Below the pieces are notes generated by a model. The model was not told where the DNA came from and did not search any database. It was given only the letters and a program-made list of their open reading frames with translations. DNA of 64,000 nucleotides from Paenibacillus sp. SYP-B3998 (GTDB taxonomy: Bacteria > Bacillota > Bacilli > Paenibacillales > NBRC-103111): contig NZ_JAAIKC010000001.1 in the NCBI RefSeq assembly GCF_010820665.1, forward strand, positions 496,001 to 560,000, written 5' to 3'. Position 1 is the stretch's first letter. Each line of letters begins with the position of its first letter. Made by a program: the position numbers and the translations under genes. Below are positions 46,736 to 56,178 of this stretch, piece by piece.

Positions 46736-49700
46736 ATGGCAAGATGGAATTGGAATCGTCAATTATGGATCGCAATCCTGCTAGTGGCGGAACTGTGTCT
46801 CGGACTATTCGGTAGTTTGACAGGAAATCTGCCCACTGCTGCTGCCGCAAAGGGTCAAGAGGTGTTGATTGCCAAGTATCATAATGGAGATTATGGCATT
46901 TGGATTACCTTGGCGAATGTTACCGATCACGATATCGATCTGACGAATTGGTACATGAATGATTATAAGTCGCCCATCAAAATGAATCCTAAATGGAAGT
47001 TCCCTGATCATACTACGATTAAAGCGAAGTCCTTATTAATTGTGGAGCAAGTAGGCGGCTCGGGCTCCATTGGAGCCAGCGAGCATGGAATTCCGGTAGT
47101 CGCATCACCTGATATCGCTGCATTTACGCTTTCTCCAGGCGGCGAATATCTTCAGTTATGGAAGGGAGAGTCTCTTCAGGATGAGCTAGCTTTCAGGTTT
47201 GCCTATCCAGACGCTCCATTTTTTATTGCTGATAGTCTTGAAAATAGCTACTCGTCTTTCGAAAGAAAATCCACAGTGGATACCGATACAGAAGAGGATT
47301 GGCAGCGAATTGACAATGCAGAACGTCCAGATCTGGCGTGGGAGTGGGGACCGTTAACGGGAAGTCCAGTCTCAACGACGACACCGCTTGCGGACAAAAT
47401 AACATTCGCTACGCCCCAATCAACGCCAGCTCAATTGAGGGGTCAAGACGGGGCTGTGGAAGTAAATGCTGAGGTTAAGGTATACACGGATAGCTCTAAA
47501 GAAGTATGGCTAGCCACGGCAACAGCCACCAAAGAGGGCTCCTTTCAAACGTCTTTCAACAATGAGTCGCTTCTGCAAGAAGTATACATAACTGCGAAGG
47601 CTCCTGGAAAGACGGAGAGCACGGCGACAGCCGTTAAAGCAGCGGCTCCTGAAACAGATAAAGTATTGATTGCTAAATATCATGTAGGTCATTATGGCAG
47701 TTGGATTACGCTTGCTAATGTAACGAATCATGATATTGATTTGACAAACTGGCAGATGAATGATTATAAGACGCCTGAGACAGCGAATCCCAAATGGAGC
47801 TTTCCCGCTCATACCATCATCAAAGCGAAATCCTTACTGGTCGTAGCAGAGACGAATGGTTCGGGCACTTCGGGAACTGCTGATAGCGGAATTCCCCTTG
47901 TGGAAGTGCCAAGCGGTTCAACGTTTGGCCTATTAGCAGGAGCAGAGAAGCTCGTGCTTTGGCAAGCGGATGGCCAACAAGCGGACGAGCTTATTTTCAA
48001 ATTAGCTTATCCGGACTCTCCATTTATCATAGAAGATGATTTGAATGACGGAGATTCTGCTTTCGAGCGCAGCACGATCTTAGATAGGAATAAAGCGGAG
48101 GATTGGAAGAAAGTTACGCAAGTTACGCCAATCGCTGCATGGGTTTGGAGTCCTTTGACCGGCAATACGAACACAGAGCAAACAGCAGCGCCAGGCGCAA
48201 GTCTAATCAGATTTCATCATACAAATCCTTCATCGGCACAAGTTACGGGCCAGGATGGAGCCGTTGAGCCTAGTTCAACCGTTGTTCTGTATGATCGAGC
48301 GCTTGGCAAGGTATTGGGCCGGACGAAAGCAACAGCCCAAGGAGCATTTGATTTGACGTTCAATGATGAAACAATGAATAAAACGGTTGTTCTAACGGCT
48401 AGAGCACCGCGCAAAACCGAAAGCGTGGATGTTGTACTGACAGAATCTTTCGATGAAACAACGAAAGCACCAATCGCGGATCGTGTTATTTATAACGACA
48501 CTTTTCCTGAAAGTGCCCTCATCACTGGACAGGCTGGGGCTGTTGAGGCCAATGCGATTGTCACTTTTTATGACAATGCGGCAAAAGAGCATGAGCTTGG
48601 TCGTATAGATGCAGGACCAGATGGTGCTTTCCAAGCATCCATTACTCGCGAATTATCGCTGAAAACCATCTATGTGACGGCGATTGTGCCGGGCAAAAAT
48701 GAAAGTGTCGCAGTGGCGTTGCCTGCGGTGGTGTTTCCGCCAACCACGGACCCCGTTGCTGAGAAAATGACGTTTGAAAATACGAAACCTTCTGCCGGGG
48801 TCATCGGTCAGGACGGAGCCGTAGAGCCTAGCGCCGACATTCAATTTTATAATAGCGCCAACAAAGGCGAGTTTTTGGGTGGCGTGTCGGCAACAGCGAC
48901 CGGATCGTTTCAATTCTTTTTTAACAATGTGAATCAATTAAAAACAGTGTATGTGGTGGCATGGGCACCAAACAAACCAGCTAGCAAAGTGATAGCTGTG
49001 CCGCTGGTTGGCGAAGCATTGCCGCCAACCGAAGTATCTCATACGCCTGCAAGCGGAGCAGCGGATGTGGTGGGGAATGCGCCTGTAGAGGTCGTCTTCA
49101 ATATGCCGATCACTGCGGGTTTGGAGATACAAAATGTATCAATTAAAGACCAAAATAACAAACTCGTAGAGGGAGTTCAGGCTTCTGTGAGCGGGAGTAA
49201 ACTCCTTATCTCACATGCGCCTTTTGCAAATACTACCTCCTACAGGGTTAACGTGCCAGCACAATCGGTACAAGACGTAGCTGGAAATGTTAATGTCAGT
49301 GAGCTGACGTGGAGTTTCACAACCTCAACGGTTAATGTGGCTGCAGCAGAAGTATCGATTAACCTTCCTGATGGAAACAAGGTGAAGCAAGGGCAGGTTT
49401 TTGATGTTGATGTGCTGGTGAATAAATTTACAAGCGTATATGGCGCTCAATTTCAATTAAAATATGATCCCCAAAAACTAAAGGTTGTTCGTTCTGTGGA
49501 ACCTCAACTTCTACCTGGAGAGCTTTGGAACGATCATGCGGACGTTACTTATATTCAAAAGGATCAACCTGACATCGGAATCGCCACGTTTGCAGGCGCA
49601 CTAGTTGGCGAATCGGCTGGTATGAATGGCACAGAGCCGATCTCTATCGCTAAAGTCAAATTCGAGGCGATTAGCGAATCGGGAATGACTACACTAGATT

Positions 49701-52234
49701 TACCAACTGACAGCGTCAAGCTAGCTGCTTATCCAGGGGGAGCGGGGAGCATGTCCATCCCGGTTCAATTAGCAGGTCCTGTCCAGATTAACCTTCAATC
49801 GGGCACCCCTACAAGTAAAGCGACGGTTTCCTTGGCTACAGTGCAGACCGAAGTGCAAGCAGGCAAACCTTTCACAGTACAAGTAAATGTTTATGAGTAC
49901 ACGGATGTTCACGGCGCTCAAGTTCAGCTAACTTATGATCCAGCGCGATTGCAGCTCCAAGATAATAACAGCAGCGAAGCTGGCGTTCAAGTGAAAGCCG
50001 GAACTTTATTCGCTGAGCAGGATGCAATTGAACTATACAATCAAGCGGATATAAAAGCAGGTAAAGTTAACTTTGCCTCCATGCTTCGTGGAGCAACAGA
50101 AGGCGTATCTGGGAAGAAAGCAGCTACAATCGCGGAGCTGACCTTTATTCCGACTGGTAATTTCGTCGGTCCGACTAGCCTTATTCTTGAAGCGGGACAA
50201 GTTAAATTGGCAGGAAATCCTTCTTCGCATACGGGCGATTGGAAGCTACCTTTCGATGTAAAAGGAACGCCGTTAGTCGTTCATGTAAATGAGGGTGGGC
50301 CTGATCAGGTGGCGCCAACATGGCCGATAAACAGCAAGCTCGAAGCGGAGCAGGTAACGAATCAGTCGGTTACGTTAAAATGGACGCCTGCTAGTGATCA
50401 GGTAGGTGTGACGCAGTATAAGATTTTCAAAGAAGATCTCCGACTGGCTTCTGACTCAGTATTAAACAGTGTCTACAGTACAGTCACCCATGCAGTCTAT
50501 CGACAAGAAGTGGTCACTACCCATGAATCTTCTTACACCGTGAACGATTTATTACCAAATGCAAGCTATCGATTCAGCGTAGAAGCTGGCGATGCCGCTA
50601 ATAACTGGAGTGTTAATGGGCCAAGAGTAACCGTAACGACACTTACCTATGGCGATCAACAACCGCCAACATGGCCAGCCAATTCGAAGCTAGTGTTGAG
50701 TGATATCGGCTACACCACAGCAAGCTTAAAATGGCCGCAAGCTCTGGACAACATGAAGGTTACAGCTTACCGCATTTATCAAGACGGTAAGTTTCTAACT
50801 ACAGTGACTGGGGACGTATACGGGTACACCGTGACGGGGCTCTACAGCAATACGGCATATACTTTTGAGGTACAAGCTGGCGATGCGAGTGGCAATTGGA
50901 GTTCGAAACTGACGCTGGCCGTGACGACAAATCGTTACAGCTCAGGTGGTGGCGGAACAAGTGGTGGTTCTCCAAGTCCGACACCAAAACCAACAGAGGC
51001 ACAAACGTTATCGCCAAATGGCATCACTTTACCAAAAGAAGCGATGAAAATTACCCGAAAAGAAACGACCGCCTTCGTTACTTTCGACGATAAGATGCTG
51101 GCTGACGCTTTCCGTCAATTGAAAGGAGCTAGTGCAGGGGCACAGCGAATTACGATTCCTCTTGATGTGACAGAATCAACGGTACAGCTGCAGTTCAATG
51201 CTCAAGTATTGGCTTCTGGTGCCGCTGATGCTCCCAATGTTAACCTTGTCGTGCAGTCTGGTTCAGTCGGGTATGAGCTTCCTATCCACTTATTGAGCCT
51301 CGTAGAGAAGGCGAAGGAACTAGGCGTAGAGCTCAAAGATCTGAAACTTATTATCAAGCTGACAGCAATAACCGGCTCGAAGCTGGATCAGCTTCAAGCG
51401 AGTCGACAAGGAATGACGCTGTTGTCCGCAGCTGAGTTTACAATTTCTGTTGAAGGCGGCGGCCAAACACGGATCATAGACAATTTCAATGGGACTTTGG
51501 TCAAGCGAACGTTTGCTCTTCCGTCCGGGCTTGATCACAAGCAGCTGACAGGGGTTCGTTTTGAGAATAATCAACCCGTCTACGTACCAACTCTATTCCA
51601 AACAATTGACGGTGTTCTTACTGGTGTGATTCTAAGCTCGATGAATAGTACGTATGCGATCATTCAGCATAAGAAAACATTCTCGGATCTTGCAGGTCAC
51701 TGGTCGAAGCCCGATGTGGAGCTGCTAGCATCCAAGTTGGTCGTAGAAGGCACAACGGACAGCAGCTTTAGCCCAGATACGGCTATCACACGTGCTGAAT
51801 TTGCAGCTATACTCATTCGTGCGCTGGGATTGCCAACGAATGTGAAGGGGGCTGCCTTTAAGGATGTTTCATCCAGTGATTGGTTCTACGGAGCCGTCAG
51901 TTCCGCTGTGAAGGCCAGTCTTATTGAAGGCATTGAAGAGGGATATTTCAAGCCCCAAGACCGAATCACTCGTGAACAAATGGCGATTATGATGGCTCGC
52001 GCGCTGAAAGTTTCAGGGAAATCAAAAGCTGGATCTACGATGATTTTGGACAAGCTCAGCGATAAAAATAAAGTGAGTGTGTGGGCGATTGATGCTTTGG
52101 GTCAGGTGTTAGATGCGGGAATCATGCAAGGAATGACCGATCAAACATTCGAACCAGGGCAGCCAGCAACCCGTGCGCAAGCAGCTGTCATGCTGAAGCG
52201 ATTGCTTCAATATGTCGGCTATATGAATAATTAA
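46736..52234 (+). CDS. SLH-anchored surface scaffold with lamin-tail, Ig-like, cohesin-like and FN3 domains
   Basis: 1832 residues from ATG 46736 (GGAGG at 46724-46728; the open frame before it has no support). Order: signal peptide (1-40), lamin-tail domain 1 (42-205), Ig-like repeat, lamin-tail domain 2 (308-478), three more Ig-like repeats with GQDGAVEPS-type motif (to about 760), Big_5 (762-865), two cohesin-like domains (about 870-1015 and 1027-1180; YGAQFQLKYDPQKLKVV and HGAQVQLTYDPARLQLQ), two FN3 domains (1190-1400), a 240-residue region and three SLH repeats (1645-1832; FSDLAGHWSK, FKDVSSSDWF, LSDKNKVSVW). SLH repeats bind pyruvylated wall polymers. The cohesins could hold the dockerin of the next gene's nuclease. 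Confidence 0.85.
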   Translation: MARWNWNRQLWIAILLVAELCLGLFGSLTGNLPTAAAAKGQEVLIAKYHNGDYGIWITLANVTDHDIDLTNWYMNDYKSPIKMNPKWKFPDHTTIKAKSLLIVEQVGGSGSIGASEHGIPVVASPDIAAFTLSPGGEYLQLWKGESLQDELAFRFAYPDAPFFIADSLENSYSSFERKSTVDTDTEEDWQRIDNAERPDLAWEWGPLTGSPVSTTTPLADKITFATPQSTPAQLRGQDGAVEVNAEVKVYTDSSKEVWLATATATKEGSFQTSFNNESLLQEVYITAKAPGKTESTATAVKAAAPETDKVLIAKYHVGHYGSWITLANVTNHDIDLTNWQMNDYKTPETANPKWSFPAHTIIKAKSLLVVAETNGSGTSGTADSGIPLVEVPSGSTFGLLAGAEKLVLWQADGQQADELIFKLAYPDSPFIIEDDLNDGDSAFERSTILDRNKAEDWKKVTQVTPIAAWVWSPLTGNTNTEQTAAPGASLIRFHHTNPSSAQVTGQDGAVEPSSTVVLYDRALGKVLGRTKATAQGAFDLTFNDETMNKTVVLTARAPRKTESVDVVLTESFDETTKAPIADRVIYNDTFPESALITGQAGAVEANAIVTFYDNAAKEHELGRIDAGPDGAFQASITRELSLKTIYVTAIVPGKNESVAVALPAVVFPPTTDPVAEKMTFENTKPSAGVIGQDGAVEPSADIQFYNSANKGEFLGGVSATATGSFQFFFNNVNQLKTVYVVAWAPNKPASKVIAVPLVGEALPPTEVSHTPASGAADVVGNAPVEVVFNMPITAGLEIQNVSIKDQNNKLVEGVQASVSGSKLLISHAPFANTTSYRVNVPAQSVQDVAGNVNVSELTWSFTTSTVNVAAAEVSINLPDGNKVKQGQVFDVDVLVNKFTSVYGAQFQLKYDPQKLKVVRSVEPQLLPGELWNDHADVTYIQKDQPDIGIATFAGALVGESAGMNGTEPISIAKVKFEAISESGMTTLDLPTDSVKLAAYPGGAGSMSIPVQLAGPVQINLQSGTPTSKATVSLATVQTEVQAGKPFTVQVNVYEYTDVHGAQVQLTYDPARLQLQDNNSSEAGVQVKAGTLFAEQDAIELYNQADIKAGKVNFASMLRGATEGVSGKKAATIAELTFIPTGNFVGPTSLILEAGQVKLAGNPSSHTGDWKLPFDVKGTPLVVHVNEGGPDQVAPTWPINSKLEAEQVTNQSVTLKWTPASDQVGVTQYKIFKEDLRLASDSVLNSVYSTVTHAVYRQEVVTTHESSYTVNDLLPNASYRFSVEAGDAANNWSVNGPRVTVTTLTYGDQQPPTWPANSKLVLSDIGYTTASLKWPQALDNMKVTAYRIYQDGKFLTTVTGDVYGYTVTGLYSNTAYTFEVQAGDASGNWSSKLTLAVTTNRYSSGGGGTSGGSPSPTPKPTEAQTLSPNGITLPKEAMKITRKETTAFVTFDDKMLADAFRQLKGASAGAQRITIPLDVTESTVQLQFNAQVLASGAADAPNVNLVVQSGSVGYELPIHLLSLVEKAKELGVELKDLKLIIKLTAITGSKLDQLQASRQGMTLLSAAEFTISVEGGGQTRIIDNFNGTLVKRTFALPSGLDHKQLTGVRFENNQPVYVPTLFQTIDGVLTGVILSSMNSTYAIIQHKKTFSDLAGHWSKPDVELLASKLVVEGTTDSSFSPDTAITRAEFAAILIRALGLPTNVKGAAFKDVSSSDWFYGAVSSAVKASLIEGIEEGYFKPQDRITREQMAIMMARALKVSGKSKAGSTMILDKLSDKNKVSVWAIDALGQVLDAGIMQGMTDQTFEPGQPATRAQAAVMLKRLLQYVGYMNN
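47393..49010 (+). repeat. Four copies of a 75-residue Ig-like repeat within the scaffold gene
   Basis: Copies at about 47393-47630, 48204-48440, 48483-48720 and 48765-49005 share GQDGAVE(P/A)S/NA...V..Y, G.F...FN and TVYV.A.AP.K. A fifth copy lies in the nuclease gene at about 53665-53900. They were found by eye from the translated sequence and differ enough to be old duplications. Confidence 0.75.
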
Positions 52235-52253
52235 AATCCGGAGGAGCAGATCC

Positions 52254-54956
52254 ATGAAAAAGAAGGAATTCCATAGCTGGAAGCAAATTACGACTTACAT
52301 CATGCACGCTTCGCTCAGCTTGATCGTGCTGTTCACAGGTTTTGTCGGAACGGGGTATGCGGAATCTTCCGCAGCCTCCTCCGATCAGGAAACGATTGTT
52401 CAAGCCGCTTTTGACAATAATGACAGGATCGGGGTTACGGTGAAGAGTGTCACGGACGGTGACACCATCACATTTACACCAGCGATTCAAGTGGAAGGTA
52501 AGTCGGTCAGCATTGTCCGAATGCTGAATATTGATGCTCCTGAAGTCGCTCAAAGTCCGCATGGCGCTCAGGCGACGGATGTGCTCAATTCCCTTATTCC
52601 AAGGGGGACGGCCGTTAATCTTCAGCTTGATCAAGTGAAGGTGGATTTGTATGGTCGACTACTCGCGCACATCTTTCGGAAGAGTGACAATTTGGATGTG
52701 AACCAAGAAATGCTCAGACGCGGGGCAGCCGTTAATTACTACATTTATCCGAACATGCTGTATTTCGAAGAATATGGAGCAGCTGCAAGGAAGACTGCTT
52801 CGGAAGGACTAGGCATCTGGAATCCCGCTAATCCACTGCCTAAGCTGGCCTACGAATATCGCGCTGCTGGTTGTACGGAACGGTATGTGGCCGATTATCG
52901 GACGAAGAAGTACTACATTCCTAAACGATATACGGATATTCCTTTTGAATTCAGAGTGTTCTTTGGCTATAACAAACAAGAGGCGAAGGATGCGGGTTAT
53001 ACGCCCTTTGATCCCGCAGACCCGAGCCATAATCCAACGACAGATTGCTCAACGGGACAATTAAGCACGATTGCGGATGTGCGCGCCAAGTGGAATACGA
53101 CCAGTACGTATCAGGTTATTGGCGAAGTGACGGCGATTCACGCACCTGACCATGCTTTTATACAGGATGCAACTGGCGGTATTCATCTATATGGCAAAAT
53201 TCCGAATGAACTATCAATCGGTCAAGAGGTAAGAGTGGATGGCAATGTGCAAGAGTTCTATAAAGATTTGGAGTTTAAAAACGCCCGAATTGCGGTATTG
53301 ACTCCAAACACCATTCCGACCCCACAGCCGCTTGAACTGAAATTAAATCAGTTTAAGGATGCCAACGAAGGCTCGCTCATTACCGTGAAAAACGTATGGA
53401 TCAACGACAATTATAACGGAGGTAATGGGGGCGTTAACCTTACGGACGAGACCGGAGCCACCGTCGCGCTTTATGCGCCATTCAAAGGCGGTCCTCTGTT
53501 GACGGCGCTTCAGGCATTGCCGAGAGGACAACAAAATAAATATGATATCGTCGGAAACGTATCGGTGTGGAACAATGTTTGGGAAATCTATCCGCGTTCT
53601 CTCGCTGATATTGTTCCCGCACAAAACGGTGGAGAGCAGAATACATCTTCCCCAGTGGCCAGTCTGATTACGTTTAAATCTACAAACGAACCTGCTGAGC
53701 TTACGGGACAAAATGGCTCTGTGCCTCCTTCGTCTAGCGTTACGCTATATAATAGCGCCGCCAAGCAAAGCAAGATTGGAACTGTGACGGCTAGCGCAGC
53801 AGGCGCATTTACGTTCACCTTTAACAATAGTGCTACCCGCTTACAGTCGGTCTATGTTTCGGCTACGTCTGCTGGCAAAAAGGAGAGTAACCTAACAACC
53901 GTTACAGCAGGGGGGGCATCTTCTACAACGATTGCTCAAGCGCGTGAACTTGGCAGCGGAAAAGTTACCGTACGTGGGAAAGTAGCAGCTGTCTATCCCA
54001 AATCGAATGCGTATTTGTATGACGGTACAGCGGGATTAAGAATTTTTGGGAACGAGGCAGCTTCACTGACGCTGGGTTCTGAAATTGAAATTACGGGTAA
54101 CTTAACGGACTACAATGGTGATTTGGAGTTGAAATATCCGTTCACGGTCACTCCGTTGTCTGGGAATAATTTCCCTGACCCGCAGCCAGTTGACCTGCCG
54201 GTGAATCAGGTTGGCGAAACAAACGAGGGACAATTTGTCAAAGTGAAAAACGTCTGGATTACAAGTAATTACACGACAGGAGATGGCGGCGTCTCCATCA
54301 CGGATGGCAGTGGGACGTTAGTTGTTTACGCATTGGATCAGCCGGATCTCAAAACGTACTTACAAGGACTACCTAAAGGTGAAAGCAATAAATTCGAGAT
54401 TATTGGAGCGAGCTCGGTATTTCGCAGCACGAGACAAATATTCCCTCGAAGTCAAGCGGACATCGTGCCTGCAGGCCAACCGCAGCAAAAAGGGACGATG
54501 AAAGGAAACGTTAAAGCAGAAGGTCGTATATCGCAACTGGGGATCGAGATTATCGCCAAGCAGCAGGAAACAGGGAAGGAAACGAAAGTTGTTTCCTCAG
54601 CAGATGGCAGCTTTATACTGTCGGATCTTTCAAGTGGGACGTATACAGTGAGCGCCAATTTGAAGCATTATTTCTCTGTAAAAGGTCAGATTACGGTGTT
54701 GGCCGGACAAGTTGCCAATATAGGGAATTTAGCAGTTTCAGAAAACGGCGGGACTGCGGATGGCTTGCTGCGCGCAGGAAATACGTATGCGGCTGATCAA
54801 GAGGTCAACATTTACGATGCTGTTATTATCGGTGCCAATATCGGCAAGTCAACGGAAGATGCCCTATCAGCAGCGGATATTAACGGCGATGGCGCAGTTA
54901 ACCAAGCGGATGTGGAATTGGTGAAAAAGAACTTCCTTTATAAGAAAGCAGGCTGA
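52254..54956 (+). CDS. Secreted staphylococcal-type nuclease with OB-fold repeats and C-terminal dockerin
   Basis: 900 residues with AGGAGCAG upstream and a signal peptide ending near Ala36. The thermonuclease domain (60-195) keeps the catalytic set in SNase spacing: Arg89, Asp94, Glu97 (RMLNIDAPE) and Arg135 (LYGRLLA), plus TDGDTITF for calcium. Two YhcR-type OB-fold pairs (about 270-460 and 560-745), one Ig-like repeat (470-550), a carboxypeptidase-regulatory-like domain (750-830) and a dockerin (835-900) follow. The dockerin's second calcium loop DINGDGAVNQADVELV is canonical; the first (EVNIYDAVIIGANIG) lacks the usual Asp/Asn residues. Likely degrades extracellular DNA/RNA while docked on the surface scaffold. 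Confidence 0.85.
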   Translation: MKKKEFHSWKQITTYIMHASLSLIVLFTGFVGTGYAESSAASSDQETIVQAAFDNNDRIGVTVKSVTDGDTITFTPAIQVEGKSVSIVRMLNIDAPEVAQSPHGAQATDVLNSLIPRGTAVNLQLDQVKVDLYGRLLAHIFRKSDNLDVNQEMLRRGAAVNYYIYPNMLYFEEYGAAARKTASEGLGIWNPANPLPKLAYEYRAAGCTERYVADYRTKKYYIPKRYTDIPFEFRVFFGYNKQEAKDAGYTPFDPADPSHNPTTDCSTGQLSTIADVRAKWNTTSTYQVIGEVTAIHAPDHAFIQDATGGIHLYGKIPNELSIGQEVRVDGNVQEFYKDLEFKNARIAVLTPNTIPTPQPLELKLNQFKDANEGSLITVKNVWINDNYNGGNGGVNLTDETGATVALYAPFKGGPLLTALQALPRGQQNKYDIVGNVSVWNNVWEIYPRSLADIVPAQNGGEQNTSSPVASLITFKSTNEPAELTGQNGSVPPSSSVTLYNSAAKQSKIGTVTASAAGAFTFTFNNSATRLQSVYVSATSAGKKESNLTTVTAGGASSTTIAQARELGSGKVTVRGKVAAVYPKSNAYLYDGTAGLRIFGNEAASLTLGSEIEITGNLTDYNGDLELKYPFTVTPLSGNNFPDPQPVDLPVNQVGETNEGQFVKVKNVWITSNYTTGDGGVSITDGSGTLVVYALDQPDLKTYLQGLPKGESNKFEIIGASSVFRSTRQIFPRSQADIVPAGQPQQKGTMKGNVKAEGRISQLGIEIIAKQQETGKETKVVSSADGSFILSDLSSGTYTVSANLKHYFSVKGQITVLAGQVANIGNLAVSENGGTADGLLRAGNTYAADQEVNIYDAVIIGANIGKSTEDALSAADINGDGAVNQADVELVKKNFLYKKAG

Positions 54957-54979
54957 CTCCTACGCTAAAAAGGTTTGAA

Positions 54980-55030
54980 GGCTGCGGCGACCACCTCTCG
55001 GAAGAAGACGAGAGGTGGTCGCTGTTTTTT
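54980..55030 (+). terminator. Rho-independent terminator after the nuclease gene
   Basis: The 14-base arm GACCACCTCTCG.. pairs with CGAGAGGTGGTC around an 8-base loop and is followed by seven Ts. It closes the surface-protein operon. Confidence 0.88.
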
Positions 55031-55170
55031 TGCGCATAAAAAAACCTCCCCGCTAGATCGTGAACAAAGCAATTCATATCAGTCATGAACTCTTTTTCAG
55101 TATCTATCGCAAGAGGATGCATCTTAATTCGCATGAACGGCAGTCTGCTATCTCAAAGGTATCCAATTCG

Positions 55171-55710
55171 TTAGGTTCCTGTTAACAATTCATCTGTTTT
55201 TTGCTTCAAGGTTTGCGCATCTAGCGCACCCAGCATACCATCGACAATAACGCCATTCTTATCGAGGAAAAAGGTTGAGGGAATTGGTTGTATACGATAC
55301 TTGGCAGCCGTATCGCCCGCTGTATCGAGTAGTATAGGAAACCGAAAATGGTATCGCTGCACGAAAGCTTGCACGTTCTCAAGCGAGTCTAGCGTTGTTA
55401 AATTAATTGCGACGATGTTGACTTGTGACCCATATGCCTCATGCAGCTTCGCAAAGCTCGGCGCCTCATCGACACAAGGACCGCACCAAGAAGCCCAGAA
55501 GTTCACAATCGTCGGTTTCCCACGGAATGAGGCGAGTCGATAAGTTTGCGAATCTAGTCCTTCAAGCGTGAAATCTGGAGCTTTCAAGCCAATGTCGACG
55601 CCTTCTCCTGGTTGCGATGTAGATTTGGAAGGGGACGGATGCTGATAAAAGACAAGACCAATGCAAATGATCATAACAGCAAGTATGGCCCATTGTGCGT
55701 TTTTTTTCAC
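55171..55710 (-). CDS. Membrane-anchored TlpA/ResA-type thiol-disulfide oxidoreductase
   Basis: 179 residues: one N-terminal membrane anchor (WAILAVMIICIGLVFY), then a thioredoxin fold on the outside with the active site WASWCGPCVDEAP and the cis-Pro loop IPSTFFLDKNG. Such proteins reduce apocytochrome or other exported cysteines. It lies 24 bases past a YtkA-like lipoprotein and in line with an ABC importer, so it may keep the cysteines of the imported system's lipoproteins in the right state. Confidence 0.85.
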   Translation of the reverse strand: MKKNAQWAILAVMIICIGLVFYQHPSPSKSTSQPGEGVDIGLKAPDFTLEGLDSQTYRLASFRGKPTIVNFWASWCGPCVDEAPSFAKLHEAYGSQVNIVAINLTTLDSLENVQAFVQRYHFRFPILLDTAGDTAAKYRIQPIPSTFFLDKNGVIVDGMLGALDAQTLKQKTDELLTGT

Positions 55711-55734
55711 TGTTGCAAGCCTCCAAGTGCCAGC

Positions 55735-56154
55735 TTATTTTACTTCATTGACTTTAGCGGAAATCATTTGGTGGGCATCGGCAGTTGTCGCATGGACAAG
55801 CACGTAATAAACGCCAGACTCAACAAATGAACCTTTCAGCACATACCCGCTCGCAGGATCATATTTCGCTTCCTGCTGGAAATGAGCGCCGTCCTCTTGC
55901 TCCGCCTTCCATATTTCAAGGACAACATTGGCGTCTTTGACAGTTTGACTGCCTTTGGTCAGCACTGCTGTCAAGTTAACGGACGCTCCTGTTGTTATTG
56001 TTTGAGGATTCGTAGAGAATGTAATCTTCAACTCCTGACCTGGTGCATGAGCTACGGATGCTGCCGCATTCGCCGTCGTGGACGAACCGCAGCCCGGAAG
56101 GAGGCTAAGCAAGGCTGGAACTAAGAAGAGGTAAAGCAGCAATCGAGTTCTCAT
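55735..56154 (-). CDS. YtkA/FixH-like lipoprotein
   Basis: 139 residues from ATG at 56154 (GAGG with 6-base spacing); ATG 56166 is an in-frame alternative. Lipobox LLPGC follows a short signal. The mature part is a YtkA-like beta sandwich (ITFSTNPQTITTGASVNLTAVL, KYDPASGYVLKGSFVESGVYYVLVHATT). Relatives are linked to metal handling and oxidase assembly. It lies between the thioredoxin-like gene and the ABC ATPase gene on the same strand. Confidence 0.75.
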   Translation of the reverse strand: MRTRLLLYLFLVPALLSLLPGCGSSTTANAAASVAHAPGQELKITFSTNPQTITTGASVNLTAVLTKGSQTVKDANVVLEIWKAEQEDGAHFQQEAKYDPASGYVLKGSFVESGVYYVLVHATTADAHQMISAKVNEVK

Positions 56155-56178
56155 CAGTAACCTCATTTCGTATAGGCA

